NCBI GenBank assembly: GCA_005789055.1
Contig: SYAA01000415.1
Coordinates: 1 to 14,443 of the forward strand
Origin: Actinomycetota bacterium
GTDB taxonomy: Bacteria; Actinomycetota; Actinomycetes; Mycobacteriales; Mycobacteriaceae
Length of the DNA stretch: 14,443 nucleotides
Direction: 5' to 3'
The notes under the pieces are model-generated. The model was not told where the DNA came from. It did no database searches and saw only the letters and a program-made list of their open reading frames with translations. The position numbers were made by a program, and so were the translations under genes. Shown one piece after another: positions 1 through 10,000 of this stretch (positions are counted from its first letter, which is position 1; every line of letters starts with the position of its first letter).

Positions 1-267
1 GCCGCCACCGAACGCCGCCGCCATTTCGCGGCAGCGGCCACGGAAGTCGTCCTCATCGATCACGAACAGCGGCGTCCGATACTGCTCAGCGAGTTCGGTC
101 ACCGCGACACCGGCCACCCGCACCACTCCGTCATCTCCGCGGGACAGGTTGCGCGGCCAGATCTGCGGTATCAGAGCAGCCATGTCGTCGGCGGTCTGCG
201 GCCGGGGCGGCAGACCGACGTGGCTGATCTCACCGGCATGGCGGGGTCCGGCCGGGTGGACGTTCAC
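1..267 (-). CDS. lysA: Diaminopimelate decarboxylase, N-terminal 89 residues (cut by window edge)
   Basis: This is the start of the PLP-dependent enzyme that converts meso-diaminopimelate to L-lysine, the last step of lysine synthesis in the cytoplasm. Only 89 codons are present and the frame is open to position 1. The stretch containing WPRN, then [20 protein letters not shown] and CREMAAAFG near the window edge, closely matches the N-terminus of mycobacterial LysA as I recall it. The catalytic PLP-lysine lies beyond the window. The start is taken as GTG at 265-267, which overlaps the argS stop as GTGA (264-267), so the two genes are probably one operon with translational coupling. The first 30 or so residues are longer than in M. 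tuberculosis LysA; an internal ATG at codon 29 is an alternative start. This frame is not listed as a long open frame because it is truncated. Confidence 0.9.
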   Translation of the reverse strand, partial: MNVHPAGPRHAGEISHVGLPPRPQTADDMAALIPQIWPRNLSRGDDGVVRVAGVAVTELAEQYRTPLFVIDEDDFRGRCREMAAAFGGG

Positions 268-1916
268 ATCCGCTCCGGTGCCGAGACGCCAAGGATGTCA
301 AGGCCGTTGGCGATCACCTGCCGGGTCGCGGCGCACAGGGCAAGGCGGGCACGGTGTACGTCGCCCGCAGGCTCGTCACCCTGCGGAAGCACCCGGTGGG
401 AGTCATAGAAACGGTGGTAGTCGGCAGCGAGGTCTTCCAGGTAGCGGCAGACCCGGTGGGGTTCGCGCAACGCGGCGGCGGACTGCAGCACCCGGGGATA
501 CTCGCCGAGGGTGCGGATCAACGCGCCCTCTTTATCGTGGCCGAGTTCCTCCAGATGTGACAGGTCGGGCGCCAGGCCAAGTTCGGCGGCGTTGCGGGCC
601 AGCGCACAGAGTCGGGCGTGTGCGTACTGCACGTAGTAGACCGGGTTCTCCGCTGATGCCGAGGACCACAGCGCCAGGTCGATGTCGATGGGCGAGTCCA
701 CCGAGGACCGGATCAGTGCGTACCGCGCGGCGTCGGTGCCGATCGCTTCGACGAGATCATCGAGGGTGATGACGGTCCCCGCCCGCTTGCTCATCCGGAC
801 CGGTTGGCCGTCGCGGACAAGGTTGACCAGCTGTCCGATCAGCACCTCGACGGTGTCGGGGTCATCGCCGAGGGCGGCAGCGGCGGCCTTGAGTCGGGCG
901 ATATACCCGTGGTGGTCAGCGCCGAGCATGTAGATGCACAGGTCGAACCCGCGTTGACGCTTGTCCAGGTAGTAGGCCAGGTCGGCGGCGATATAGGCGG
1001 GATGACCGTCACTCTTGATGACGACGCGGTCCTTATCATCGCCGAACTCGGTGGTGCGCAACCAGGTCGCGCCGTCCTTTTCGTAGATGGCGCCGGTTGT
1101 GCGCAACTTGGCGACGGCCTCGTCGACGCGGCCGCTGGTGTGCATCGAGTCTTCGTGGGTGTACACGTCGAAGTCGGTGCCGAACTCATGCAGCGATGCC
1201 TTGATCTGGCTGAACATCAGGTCCACGCCGATTGCGCGGAACGTCTCACGTTGCTGCGCCTCCGGAAGGCTCATCGCCTCGGGCGCCTGGGCGAGCACCT
1301 GTGCGGCGATGTCGTTGATGTAGGCGCCGGCGTAGCCGTCCTCGGGTGCTGGCTCCGACTTCGCGGCGGCGATGAGGGAATCAGCGAATCGGTCGATCTG
1401 GGTGCCGTGATCGTTGAAGTAGTACTCCCGCACCACCCGGGCTCCCTGGGTGCTGAGCAACCGGCCGAGGGCGTCGCCGACGGCGGCCCACCGGGTGCCG
1501 CCGATGTGAATCGGACCGGTCGGGTTGGCTGAGACGAACTCGAGGTTGATGCTGCGCCCGGCGAGCAGTCCCGAGTGGCCGTACTCGGCACCGGCGGTCG
1601 CGATGTCGGCAATGATGACCGCCTGCGCCGCGGTCTCAATACGCAGGTTGACGAATCCGGGCCCGGCGACCTCGGCGGCGGCGATGCCGTCGGTACCGGC
1701 CAGTGCGGTGGCCAGCCAACCGGCGAATTCGCGTGGATCGGCGCCGACCTTCTTGCCTACCTGCAGAGCAAGATTAGTCGCGTAGTCTCCGTGTTCGGGG
1801 TTGCGCGGCCGCTCAACGGTGACCACTGCCGGCAGCGCGGCGGGGTCGAGGCCGTGCTCGATCAGCACCGCGGCGGCGGTGCTGCGCAGCAACTCGGCGA
1901 GGTCGGCGGGGGTCAC
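264..1916 (-). CDS. argS: Arginyl-tRNA synthetase, complete
   Basis: Class I aminoacyl-tRNA synthetase that attaches arginine to tRNA-Arg in the cytoplasm. It has 550 residues, the usual length for the actinobacterial enzyme. Visible motifs are the HIGH signature as HIGG (residues 137-140, within [13 protein letters not shown]), the KMSKS signature as MSKRAG (375-380), and the C-terminal anticodon-binding (DALR) region from about residue 430, starting near [14 protein letters not shown]. The N-terminal additional domain (about 1-110) is also present. The start is GTG at 1914-1916; there is no better upstream start, and the protein begins TPADLAELL like the tuberculosis enzyme. A -10-like hexamer (TAGGAT) lies only 8 nt upstream of the GTG, so the mRNA may be leaderless. 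It overlaps lysA downstream by 4 bp. A tRNA-Arg gene lies divergently 52 bp upstream, which is a sensible pairing of enzyme and substrate but not a functional requirement. Confidence 0.97.
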   Translation of the reverse strand: MTPADLAELLRSTAAAVLIEHGLDPAALPAVVTVERPRNPEHGDYATNLALQVGKKVGADPREFAGWLATALAGTDGIAAAEVAGPGFVNLRIETAAQAVIIADIATAGAEYGHSGLLAGRSINLEFVSANPTGPIHIGGTRWAAVGDALGRLLSTQGARVVREYYFNDHGTQIDRFADSLIAAAKSEPAPEDGYAGAYINDIAAQVLAQAPEAMSLPEAQQRETFRAIGVDLMFSQIKASLHEFGTDFDVYTHEDSMHTSGRVDEAVAKLRTTGAIYEKDGATWLRTTEFGDDKDRVVIKSDGHPAYIAADLAYYLDKRQRGFDLCIYMLGADHHGYIARLKAAAAALGDDPDTVEVLIGQLVNLVRDGQPVRMSKRAGTVITLDDLVEAIGTDAARYALIRSSVDSPIDIDLALWSSASAENPVYYVQYAHARLCALARNAAELGLAPDLSHLEELGHDKEGALIRTLGEYPRVLQSAAALREPHRVCRYLEDLAADYHRFYDSHRVLPQGDEPAGDVHRARLALCAATRQVIANGLDILGVSAPERM

Positions 1917-1968
1917 GGGGCCTTATCCTATGCGTTAGGCTTCGACTGCCCATCGGCGCAGCGTGTGC
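1917..1968. promoter_or_regulatory. Divergent promoter region of argS and tRNA-Arg
   Basis: This 52-bp gap must hold the start of transcription for argS (leftward) and probably for the tRNA (rightward). Two hexamers fit the mycobacterial -10 pattern TAnnnT: TAGGAT on the minus strand (1925-1930), 8 nt before the argS GTG, and TAGGCT on the plus strand (1936-1941), 27 nt before the tRNA. I see no convincing -35 hexamer for either one, which is common for mycobacterial sigma-A promoters. Assignment rests on position and pattern only. Confidence 0.4.
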
Positions 1969-2041
1969 GCCCCCGTAGCTCAGGGGATAGAGCGTCTGCC
2001 TCCGGAGCAGAAGGCCGCAGGTTCGAATCCTGCCGGGGGCA
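1969..2041 (+). tRNA. tRNA-Arg, anticodon CCG
   Basis: A 73-nt cloverleaf folds fully. The acceptor stem GCCCCCG (1969-1975) pairs with CGGGGGC (2034-2040), followed by discriminator A2041. The D arm is GCTC...GAGC. The anticodon stem TCTGC/GCAGA encloses the loop CTCCGGA, giving anticodon CCG, which reads the arginine codon CGG. The T arm GCAGG-TTCGAAT-CCTGC is perfect. CCA is not encoded and would be added after transcription. The gene is divergent from argS. The biosynthetic block starts 43 bp past its 3' end, which is a common place for integrated DNA. Confidence 0.97.
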
Positions 2042-2084
2042 CTGTGTGAGCAGCGGTCTCTACGACGACTGGTTGACCGAATGC

Positions 2085-3836
2085 TCAGACGTCCAAGCGG
2101 GCGAGTTGCTTACTCTCGTAAAGAGCCGCGCAGGCGGATCTTCTGAGCTTGCCACTGGTGGTAACCGGAATCGAGCCGGGGAGTACCGCTACGAGATCCC
2201 CGATTGCGATGCCATGCGAGTTCGAGATCGCTGAGTTGACGTCCCGCTTGAGGCTGTCGAGTTTCTTTTTCGCATCCTCATCGGAGTCACCACGCTTCTT
2301 GACTTCCATCACGACGACCGCTTTTTCGACGCCCTCGTCAGGGACGGCGAACGCCACACACCGTCCGCCGGTGATTTCAGATACTGTCGCCTCGAGATCG
2401 TCAGGGGCGTGGTTGCGGCCGTAGATGATCAATAGGTCCTTGATGCGGCCCACCAGGAACAGCTCACCTTGGGAGACGAAGCCGATATCGCCCGTTCTAA
2501 GCCAAGGCCCCTCGGGCGTACCCGCGGACGGTTCTACGATCGTGGCGCCGAACATACGCGCGGTTTCCTCAGGGTTGTGCCAGTAGCCCGCACTGATGTT
2601 GTCGCCATGTGCCCAGATCTCGCCAGTTGTGCCCTCCGGACACTCGGTTCGGGACTCCGGGTCGACGATTCGCAGCACCGGTGATCGCGGCGTGATGGGT
2701 CCGCCGTAGCTGATCAGTGGTGTCCCGTCCTCACCGTCACATCGCTTTGCCTGCCCTTCCGCGAGGGCATCGGTGTCGAAGTGCACGACGCTAATCGGTT
2801 CTTCCGGCCTGGGCGTCGCCAGGTACAGCGTCGCTTCGGCCATGCCATAGGACGGCTGCATCACGGTGTCACTCAGGTTGAAGCGGGCGAATCGGTCGGT
2901 GAAGCGCTTGATCGTCGCGGGCTGCACCCGCTCGGCACCACTTTGGATGGTATGAACGTCGCCGAGGTCAAGTCCGGCCATGTCCTCGTCGGACGTTTTC
3001 CGTGTCGCCAATTCGAATGCAAAGTTCGGTGCCGCCGTGAAGGCGCACGGATGGCTCGCCAACAACTGCATCCAGCGCGCCGGCCGCTGCAGGAAAGACA
3101 CCGGGCTGGTCAGCACAGCGCTCGTGCCCAAAACAATCGGCGAGCAAATCCCTAAAATCAATCCGAAGTCGTGGAAGAACGGAAGCCACGACACAAACGT
3201 TAAGTCCGGCGGGGTGACCCCAGCATGCCTCGAATAGTCGGACGTAATCTGCTGCAGATTGGTCAAGAGGTTTGTGTACGAGATCATCACTCCGGCGGGC
3301 GAACGCGTCGAGCCGGAGGTGTACTGCAGATAAGCGGTGGCGTGGTAATCGTCGTTCTCATACATGGCGCCGCCGGATCGTGCCGGAGTGTCCAGGTCCA
3401 GCAAATCGACCTCAATGATGGCCGGTGGTCGGTGCCCCGGCGCAGGGGTGATGCTCCGGCTTACCTCCGCCACGACAGATGATGAAGTGAGAACTGCAAC
3501 GGGATCCGCGTCGCGCATCACGGAATCGACGCGCTCGTCGGCGGCCCCACCCATCGGGACCGAAAGCGGGACCGGGATCACTCCGGCGTGCAACGCGCCC
3601 AGGAACGCGACAATGTATTCCAGCCCCTGAGGCGCGATGATCATCACACGATCACCTGGTGACGCGAATTGGCGGAGCTCACTGGCAACGTTGCAGACCC
3701 GTCGATACAGCTGCGGCCACGTGAGGCTGATGGGCACCCCGGCCCAATCTTGCTCATAGTCGATGAAGGTGTACGCGATATCGTCCGGTTGCATACTGGC
3801 GCGCTCGCGTAGCAGAGCCGGAAGAGATACTTGCAT
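2085..3836 (-). CDS. Long-chain fatty-acyl-AMP ligase (FAAL, FadD28/FadD23 type)
   Basis: Adenylate-forming enzyme expected to activate a fatty acid as acyl-AMP and hand it to a carrier protein of a PKS rather than to CoA. Counting from the ATG at 3836 (583 residues, close to about 580 for FadD28), visible motifs are the P-loop [11 protein letters not shown] (172-182), [13 protein letters not shown] (329-336), RTGD (447-450), [13 protein letters not shown] (463-475) and the catalytic lysine in TSGK (K563). A segment around 350-366 ending in GQAKRC corresponds to the FAAL-specific insertion that distinguishes these proteins from CoA ligases. The frame is open upstream to a TTG at 3959 preceded by AAGGAA, which would add 41 residues unlike any FAAL I know; a GTG at 3848 is a third option. 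I chose the ATG because known relatives begin with a matching (V/M)SLxxLLR segment. It is divergent from the PKS, its likely partner. Paralogue number and substrate chain length cannot be assigned. Confidence 0.92.
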   Translation of the reverse strand: MQVSLPALLRERASMQPDDIAYTFIDYEQDWAGVPISLTWPQLYRRVCNVASELRQFASPGDRVMIIAPQGLEYIVAFLGALHAGVIPVPLSVPMGGAADERVDSVMRDADPVAVLTSSSVVAEVSRSITPAPGHRPPAIIEVDLLDLDTPARSGGAMYENDDYHATAYLQYTSGSTRSPAGVMISYTNLLTNLQQITSDYSRHAGVTPPDLTFVSWLPFFHDFGLILGICSPIVLGTSAVLTSPVSFLQRPARWMQLLASHPCAFTAAPNFAFELATRKTSDEDMAGLDLGDVHTIQSGAERVQPATIKRFTDRFARFNLSDTVMQPSYGMAEATLYLATPRPEEPISVVHFDTDALAEGQAKRCDGEDGTPLISYGGPITPRSPVLRIVDPESRTECPEGTTGEIWAHGDNISAGYWHNPEETARMFGATIVEPSAGTPEGPWLRTGDIGFVSQGELFLVGRIKDLLIIYGRNHAPDDLEATVSEITGGRCVAFAVPDEGVEKAVVVMEVKKRGDSDEDAKKKLDSLKRDVNSAISNSHGIAIGDLVAVLPGSIPVTTSGKLRRSACAALYESKQLARLDV

Positions 3837-3970
3837 CGCCTGTGTCACGCGAAGCAAGCTATCAGTAGCCGTACCAGCGACACTTTGAAACGTGAAGTTG
3901 AAGGACGCGTTTAGCCGAGGACCGAGCAAACTTGACCCGAGGCGTTGAGTCTGCGTCAATGGTTGCCGTT

Positions 3971-3990
3971 CCTTGGTGGGGCACCAAAGG
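3971..3990. repeat. Inverted repeat TTGGTG-GGG-CACCAA in the FAAL/PKS gap
   Basis: Perfect 6-bp arms (3973-3978 and 3982-3987) flank a 3-bp centre. The arms extend by CC/GG if one A is bulged. The element sits between two divergent promoters, about 57 bp before the PKS start and 137 bp before the FAAL start. That fits either a dyad operator for a dimeric regulator or a hairpin in one of the transcripts. The regulator is unknown and none is encoded in the window. Confidence 0.55.
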
Positions 3991-4016
3991 GGCCTAGAGC
4001 AGCGAACTAAAGGGGC
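3986..4016. repeat. Direct repeat AAAGGGGC, two copies 23 bp apart
   Basis: Identical 8-mers lie at 3986-3993 and 4009-4016. The 23-bp period is close to two turns of DNA, so a protein could contact both from one face. The first copy overlaps the right arm of the inverted repeat. The second copy lies 16 bp before the PKS GTG codon at 4032. Two identical 8-mers in such a short gap are suggestive but could be chance in G-rich DNA. Confidence 0.35.
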
Positions 4017-4033
4017 GGGAGTCGCTGCTGCGT

Positions 4034-4039
4034 GAGGAG
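4034..4039 (+). promoter_or_regulatory. Ribosome binding site GAGGAG deciding the PKS start
   Basis: The purine-rich GAGGAG lies 4 nt before ATG 4044. The in-frame GTG at 4032 lies just upstream of and overlaps this motif, and has only a G-rich stretch before it. The ATG is therefore preferred. The spacing is a little short, so the GTG is not excluded; the difference is four residues. Confidence 0.55.
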
Positions 4040-4043
4040 TGGG

Positions 4044-7000
4044 ATGGCTTCATCGGGCGAGATCGAGGGTCGCGGTAGCGCCTCGGGCCTGGCAACCCCG
4101 CCGGCCACATCGGGGGCCACACTGGACACTTCGGTCGCCGTCATCGGCATGGCCTGCCGGCTTCCTGGCGGCATCGACTCCCCGGAGCGGCTCTGGGAGG
4201 CATTGCGCAGGGGCGACGACATGGTCACCGAAGTGCCCGATGACCGCTGGGCCATCGACGATTACTACGACCCCGAGCCCGGCGTGCCGGGCCGCACGGT
4301 GTCGAAGTGGGGCGCATTCCTCGACGACGTCGCCGGGTTCGACGCCGAGTTCTTCGGCATCAACGAACACGAGGCCGCCGCCCTTGATCCGCAGCACCGC
4401 TTGCTGCTGGAAACCTCCTGGGAGGCAATGGAGCATGCCGGCCTCACCCCGGACGCCGTTAGAGGCTCGCTCACCGGCGTGTTCACCGGACTGACGCACG
4501 ACGACTATCGGGCTGTATCTGCCGGTTCCGATGCCATGGTCGGGCCCTACGGCCTCTCGGGCAACACCTTCAGCATGGCGTCCGGGCGCATCGCTCACGC
4601 GTTGGGCGTCCATGGTCCCGCGATCGCAGTCGACACCGCATGTTCGTCTGGGCTGTTCGCGGTGCACATGGGATGCCGCAGCCTGAGCGACGGCGACAGC
4701 GACCTTGCGCTTGCGGGTGGCGCCCACGTGATGTTGGACCCGCGCAGGTACGTCGCGGACACCGCGGCAGGCCACCTCTCGCCGACCGGACGTTGCCGCG
4801 CGTTCGACATTGCGGCCGACGGCTACGTCGGCGGTGAGGCATGCGCGATGGTGCTGCTCAAGCGCCTACCGGATGCTCTGCGCGACGGTGACCGGATCCT
4901 CGCTGTCATCCGCGGCACGGCCACCAACCACGGCGGCAACACTGTGAATATCTCCGCCCCGTCGAGCACCGCCCAGGCTGCAGTGTTTCGGGCGGCACTT
5001 GCCGCCGCGGGCGTGGACCCAGGAACCGTCGGCATGGTCGAGGCGCACGGCCCCGGCACTCCGTTCGGTGACCCCCTCGAGTACACCAGCCTGAGTGAGG
5101 TGTACGGCCTCGACGGGCCGTGCGCCCTCGGATCGGTAAAAACGAACTTCGGCCACTCCCAATCGGCATCCGGTGCCATCGGCCTGATCAAAACGATCCT
5201 GGCACTGCAGCACGGGACGGTTCCGGGGAATCTGCATTTCACCCGTTTACCGGATGAATCGGCGCGAATAACCACGAAACTCTTTGTGCCACAGGAGAAC
5301 ACGCATTGGCCAGCGATAGGCGAGGGTCCGCGCCGAGCGGCGATTTCGTCGTATGGCTTGTCGGGAACCAATGTTCACGCGGTCTTGCAGCAGGCTCCCG
5401 CGCCGATACGCCCGCAGACCATAAGCGCAGACCCTGGCGAAGCACCAGCCGCACCGCTGCTGTTTGCGCTGTCCTCCACCTCGGCAGCGGAACTGCGGCG
5501 CACCGCCGGCCGCCTGGCTCACTGGGTGTCAGCACATGACGATGTGGCGCTGTCCGATCTCGCGTACACCCTGGCACGCCGACGCGCGCACCGTCGGGTC
5601 CGGACCGCCGTCCACGCGAGCAGTCGGTCGGAGCTCTCCCGGTCGTTGCTTGAGGTAGCCGACGGCGACACTCCATATCAGGCTGCACTCGGAGACGATG
5701 AGCGCGGACCGGTGTGGGTGTTCTCCGGGCAGGGCTCGCAATGGGCTCAGATGGGTGCCCAATTGCTCGCCGACGAACCGGAGTTCGCCGCCACCGTTGC
5801 GCGGATCGAACCGCTGGTGGCGGCCGAGTCCGGCTTCTCGGTCACCGAGGCGATGACCGCCCCGGAGGAGGTGACCGGCGACGCCAGGCTGCAGCCGACG
5901 CTGTTCACTATGCAGGTTGCGTTGGCGGCGGCCATGACGGCGTATGGCGCACGCCCCGGCGCCGTCATCGGGTACTCGATGGGTGAGGTCGCCGCGGCGG
6001 TCGTCTGCGGCGCGCTGTCACTCGAAGACGGGGTGCGGGTGATCTGCCGGCGCTCGCGGCTGATGGCCGGCATCGCCGGTTCCGGGATCATGGCATCGGT
6101 GGAACTGCCTGCGAAGCAGGTGCTTTCAGAGTTGACCCTCGGCGGCATCAAGGATGTCGTCGTCGGCGTGGTTGCCTCCCCGGACTCCACCGTGATCAGC
6201 GGTGCGGAACCGACCGTTCGCGAACTGATGGCGGCGTGGGGAGAGCGCGGCCTAGTAGTGCGCCAATCGCTCATCGGCGTCGCCGAACACTCCCCCCTCG
6301 TCGATCCGATTCTCGAAGAACTCGCCCAGGCTCTCGCAGATATCAAACCCCAACCGCCGCAAATTCCGTTCTACTCGGCAACCGGATTCGACCCGCGCGA
6401 GGAGCCGGTCTGCAACGGCAAGTATTGGGTACGCAATCTGCGCAACACGGTCCGGTTCGCCGCGGCGGTACGAGCGGCTTTGGAGGACGGGTACCGTGTG
6501 TTCGCTGAGTTGGCGCCACATCCGATGCTCACCCACGTCATTGGAAGCAACGCCGACAGTGTGGAGGCGCCCATTGCCACCTTCACGAGCATGAGCCGGG
6601 AGCAGGACCTACCGCACGGGCTGCGGGGCTTGGTAGCAGACCTGCACAGCGCGGGGGGCGCAGTCGATTTCTCCGTTCTGTATCCGAATGGGCACCTAGT
6701 GGACGCCCCGCTATCGACCTGGACCCGCCAGCGGCTGTGGCTCGAACGCGACAGTCGCGAGTCCTCGGCGTATGGCGGTAACACCGTGTCGGTGCATCCG
6801 CTGCTGGGCCCCCACCTGCGCTTGCCGGAAAAGCCTGAGCGCCACGTCTGGCAATCCGACATCGGCACCGCGGCACAGCCCTGGCTCGCGGATCATACGA
6901 TCCGCAATGTTGCGGTACTTCCCGGAGCGGCGTACTGCGAGATGGCCTTGGCAGCCGCACACGCCGTGCTGGGCGAGGCTGTCGAGGTCCGCGACATTGA

Positions 7001-10000
7001 CTTCGAACGACCACTGCTGTTGGACGAGCAGACCACCGTCTACGCGACGGCTTCGTTGACGTCACCAGGTGTCGTCGACTTCCTGGTCGAGTCCGATGAG
7101 GACGGCGAACAGCTGCGACACGCCACCGCCGTGCTGCAGGCGGCCCAAGACGGGCTCCCCCCGGCTTACGATGTGTCGGCATTGCTCGCGGCGCATCCGC
7201 GTACCGAAAGTGGCGATATCGTCCGCGAAGGCATGGCCCAGCGCGGATTTCAGTGCGGTCCGGCGTTCAGCGGCCTTGGCGTCCTGCATGTCGGCGAGGA
7301 GCCCACCGGCTCCGTCTTCGTCGAAGTGGCCCTGCCCAGCAAAATCCGCTCGGAACAATCCGCTTACAGCGTGCACCCCGCTCTCCTCGATGCGTGTTTC
7401 CAGTCGGTTGCCGCAAGTCCCGAAGTCCATGCCCTGGGCAATGAGGTGCTGGGGTTGCCATTGGGTGTGCGGCGCATGCAGTCCTACGGTTCCGTTCGCA
7501 ACACTCACTACTGCTACACGCGGGTGATCAAGGCCGACGTTGCCGGGGTCGAAGCAGACCTCGACCTGCTCGACCGGGACGGGCAGGTACTGCTCAGAGT
7601 TCAGGGGTTGGTGTGCGGCACCGGAGCTACCGAGGACGACCGAGCACGCCGGGTGATGAACGAGCGATTGTTGACCATCGAGTGGCAACAACGACAGCCA
7701 CCTGAGCCGCCGAACACCGACGCGGGAACCTGGCTGTTGATCAGCACGACCGCCGGCCCAAACGCGGTCACAAGTTTGACTGAGACACTGGAACGCCACG
7801 GCGCGAAGTGTGCTGCCATGTGCTGGCCTCGCCACGGTGACCATCCGCCGAATGCCGAACAGCTGGCAGAAGAACTCCGATCCGGTCACATCTCCGGCGT
7901 AGTGATTCTCACGGAACCGAGCGGCGGCGGAACGGCGGACGCGCACGCTGCGCTGGGCCGCGAACAAGTCGAACACCTGGTCCGGATCACCGGCAAGTTT
8001 GTGCAGGCCCCGGGCCGGCTGCCGGATCTCTTCGTGGTGACTCACGCCGCACAGAGCGTCCTGGGTGATGACGTGCCCAACTTGGCGCAGGGCGGCATTC
8101 GTGGCCTGCTGCGGGTGATCGGCTCCGAGTATCCACATGTCCGCATCACTCAGGTCGATGTCGACGATGCCATCGATACTGAGCAGCTGGCACTGCAACT
8201 TCTCAGCGGTTCCGAAGAGGATGAGACCGCCTGGCGAAATGGCGATTGGTACACGGCGCGTATGCTGCCCAGCCCACTGCGTCCCGACGAACGACTGATC
8301 GTCACGGCCGACAACGCCTCAGACGGGATGCACCTGCGGATCCGGTCACCCGGCAACCCGCAGACATTGGAACTGGTTGCCTGCGAACGGGTTACGCCGG
8401 GGCCGGGCCAGATCGAGGTCGCCGTCGGGGTGTCCAGTATCAACTTCGCCGATGTCCTGGTCGCAATGGGCTTGTTCCCGGCCATCGAGGGAGGCCTACC
8501 CGAGCTGGGTATGGACTTCGCCGGAACGGTGACTGCCATCGGCCCGGATGTCACCGACCAGCGGGTGGGCGACCGCGTCGGCGGGTTCTCCCCCAACGGT
8601 TGCTGGGGGACGTTCGTCAACTGCGACGCTAACCTCGCCGTCGCCATTCCGCCCAACATGACCGATCACCAGGCGGTAGCGGTGGCTACCGCGACTGCCA
8701 CCGCCTGGTACGGCCTGCACGATCAGGCCCACATCGCATCCGGTGACCGGGTGTTGATTCACTCCGCAACCGGCGGCGTGGGTCAGGCCGCAATCGGGGT
8801 CGCGCGAGCTGCGGGAGCCGCGATCTTCGCCACCGCGGGTAGCGAGGAACGTCGACAGATGCTGCGCCATATGGGAATTGAGCACGTCTACGATTCACGC
8901 AGCACCGATTTCGCCGATCAGATCCGCCGCGACACCGACGGTTACGGCGTTGACATCGTGCTCAACTCTCTGACCGGTTCAGCCCAGAGTGCCGGACTGG
9001 AACTGCTGGCGATCGGCGGGCGGTTCGTCGAGATTGGGAAGCGCGATGTATACGGCAACACCCGCTTTGGATTGTTCCCATTCCGGCGAAACCTGACGTT
9101 CTATTACATCGATCTCGCCCTGATGTCGCTGAGCCACCCGCAACGGGTTGGCGAGTTGTTGCGCACCGTCTACCAATTGGTGGCCGAAGGTGATCTGCCT
9201 CCTGCTGATCACTCCGACTACCCGTTGAGCGACGCAGCCACCGCGATCCGGGTGATGAGCGCGGCCCAGCACACCGGCAAACTGCTGCTGGACGTCCCCC
9301 GCACCGGTCACAGCAGCGTGGTGGTGCCGCCGGAGCAGGCCCGAGTCTTCCGCCCCGACGGCGCCTACCTTGTCACCGGCGGGCTGGGAGAGACGGGATT
9401 GTTCCTCGCCGAGAAGATGGCCGTCGCCGGCTGTGGACGCATCGTGCTGACATCACGCTCGGATCCGACGCCCGTGGCACTGCAGACAATCGAGCAGATC
9501 AGGGCGATGGGCACCGACGTTGTGGTGCATTGCGGCGACATCGCGGATCCCCTCACCGCACAGCAGATGGTCGACGTCGCGACTGCCACCGGACTACCCG
9601 TACGTGGCGTACTGCATGCCGCGGCGGTGGTCGAGGACGCCACGTTGGCAAATATCACCGATGAACTCATCGAGCGGGAATGGGCACCAAAGGTCTACGG
9701 CGCCTGGAATTTGCACTGCGCCACCGTCGATCAGCCACTGGACTGGTTCTGCTCGTTTTCGTCGGCGGCCGCGCTGGTGGGTACACCCGGGCAGGGCGCC
9801 TACGCCGCGGCCAACAGCTGGCTGGACGCCTTCACCAGGTGGCGGCGAACCCAGGGTCTTCCGGGCATCGCGATCGCCTGGGGGGCGTGGGGCGAGAGCA
9901 CCGGCGCCGCGATCGCTCCCGACGAGGGTGCCTATGCACTCGATGCGCTGCTGCGCCACCGTCGGGCCTACACCGGTTATGCACCGATCATCGGCACCAC

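Larger units (their letters stand above)
3837..4043. promoter_or_regulatory. Divergent intergenic region between FAAL and PKS
   Basis: About 207 bp separate the chosen starts of the two divergent genes, and both promoters should lie here. The part next to the FAAL (3837-3959) is visibly more AT-rich than the coding sequence around it, which supports it being a leader or promoter rather than coding. A -10-like TAGCTT on the minus strand lies 7 nt upstream of the alternative GTG at 3848. The middle holds an inverted repeat and the PKS-proximal part holds a direct repeat, both listed separately. I could not pick a reliable promoter for the PKS. Confidence 0.5.

Noticed and set aside
804..1532. 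242-codon open frame on the plus strand opposite argS
   Set aside because: It is an antisense shadow of argS with a low-complexity V/G/L-rich translation and no domain.
2047..2087. Inverted repeat TGAGCA...TGCTCA after the tRNA, as a possible terminator
   Set aside because: Arms are only 6 bp with a loop of about 29 nt and no T-run; this is expected by chance.
1575..2234. 219-codon plus-strand frame running through the argS start, the tRNA and the FAAL end
   Set aside because: It crosses a tRNA gene and two confirmed genes on the other strand, so it cannot be a real protein gene.
7062..8198. 378-codon open frame on the minus strand opposite the PKS DH–ER region
   Set aside because: It lies wholly antisense to a well-supported gene, has no recognisable motif, and long antisense frames are expected in high-GC coding DNA.
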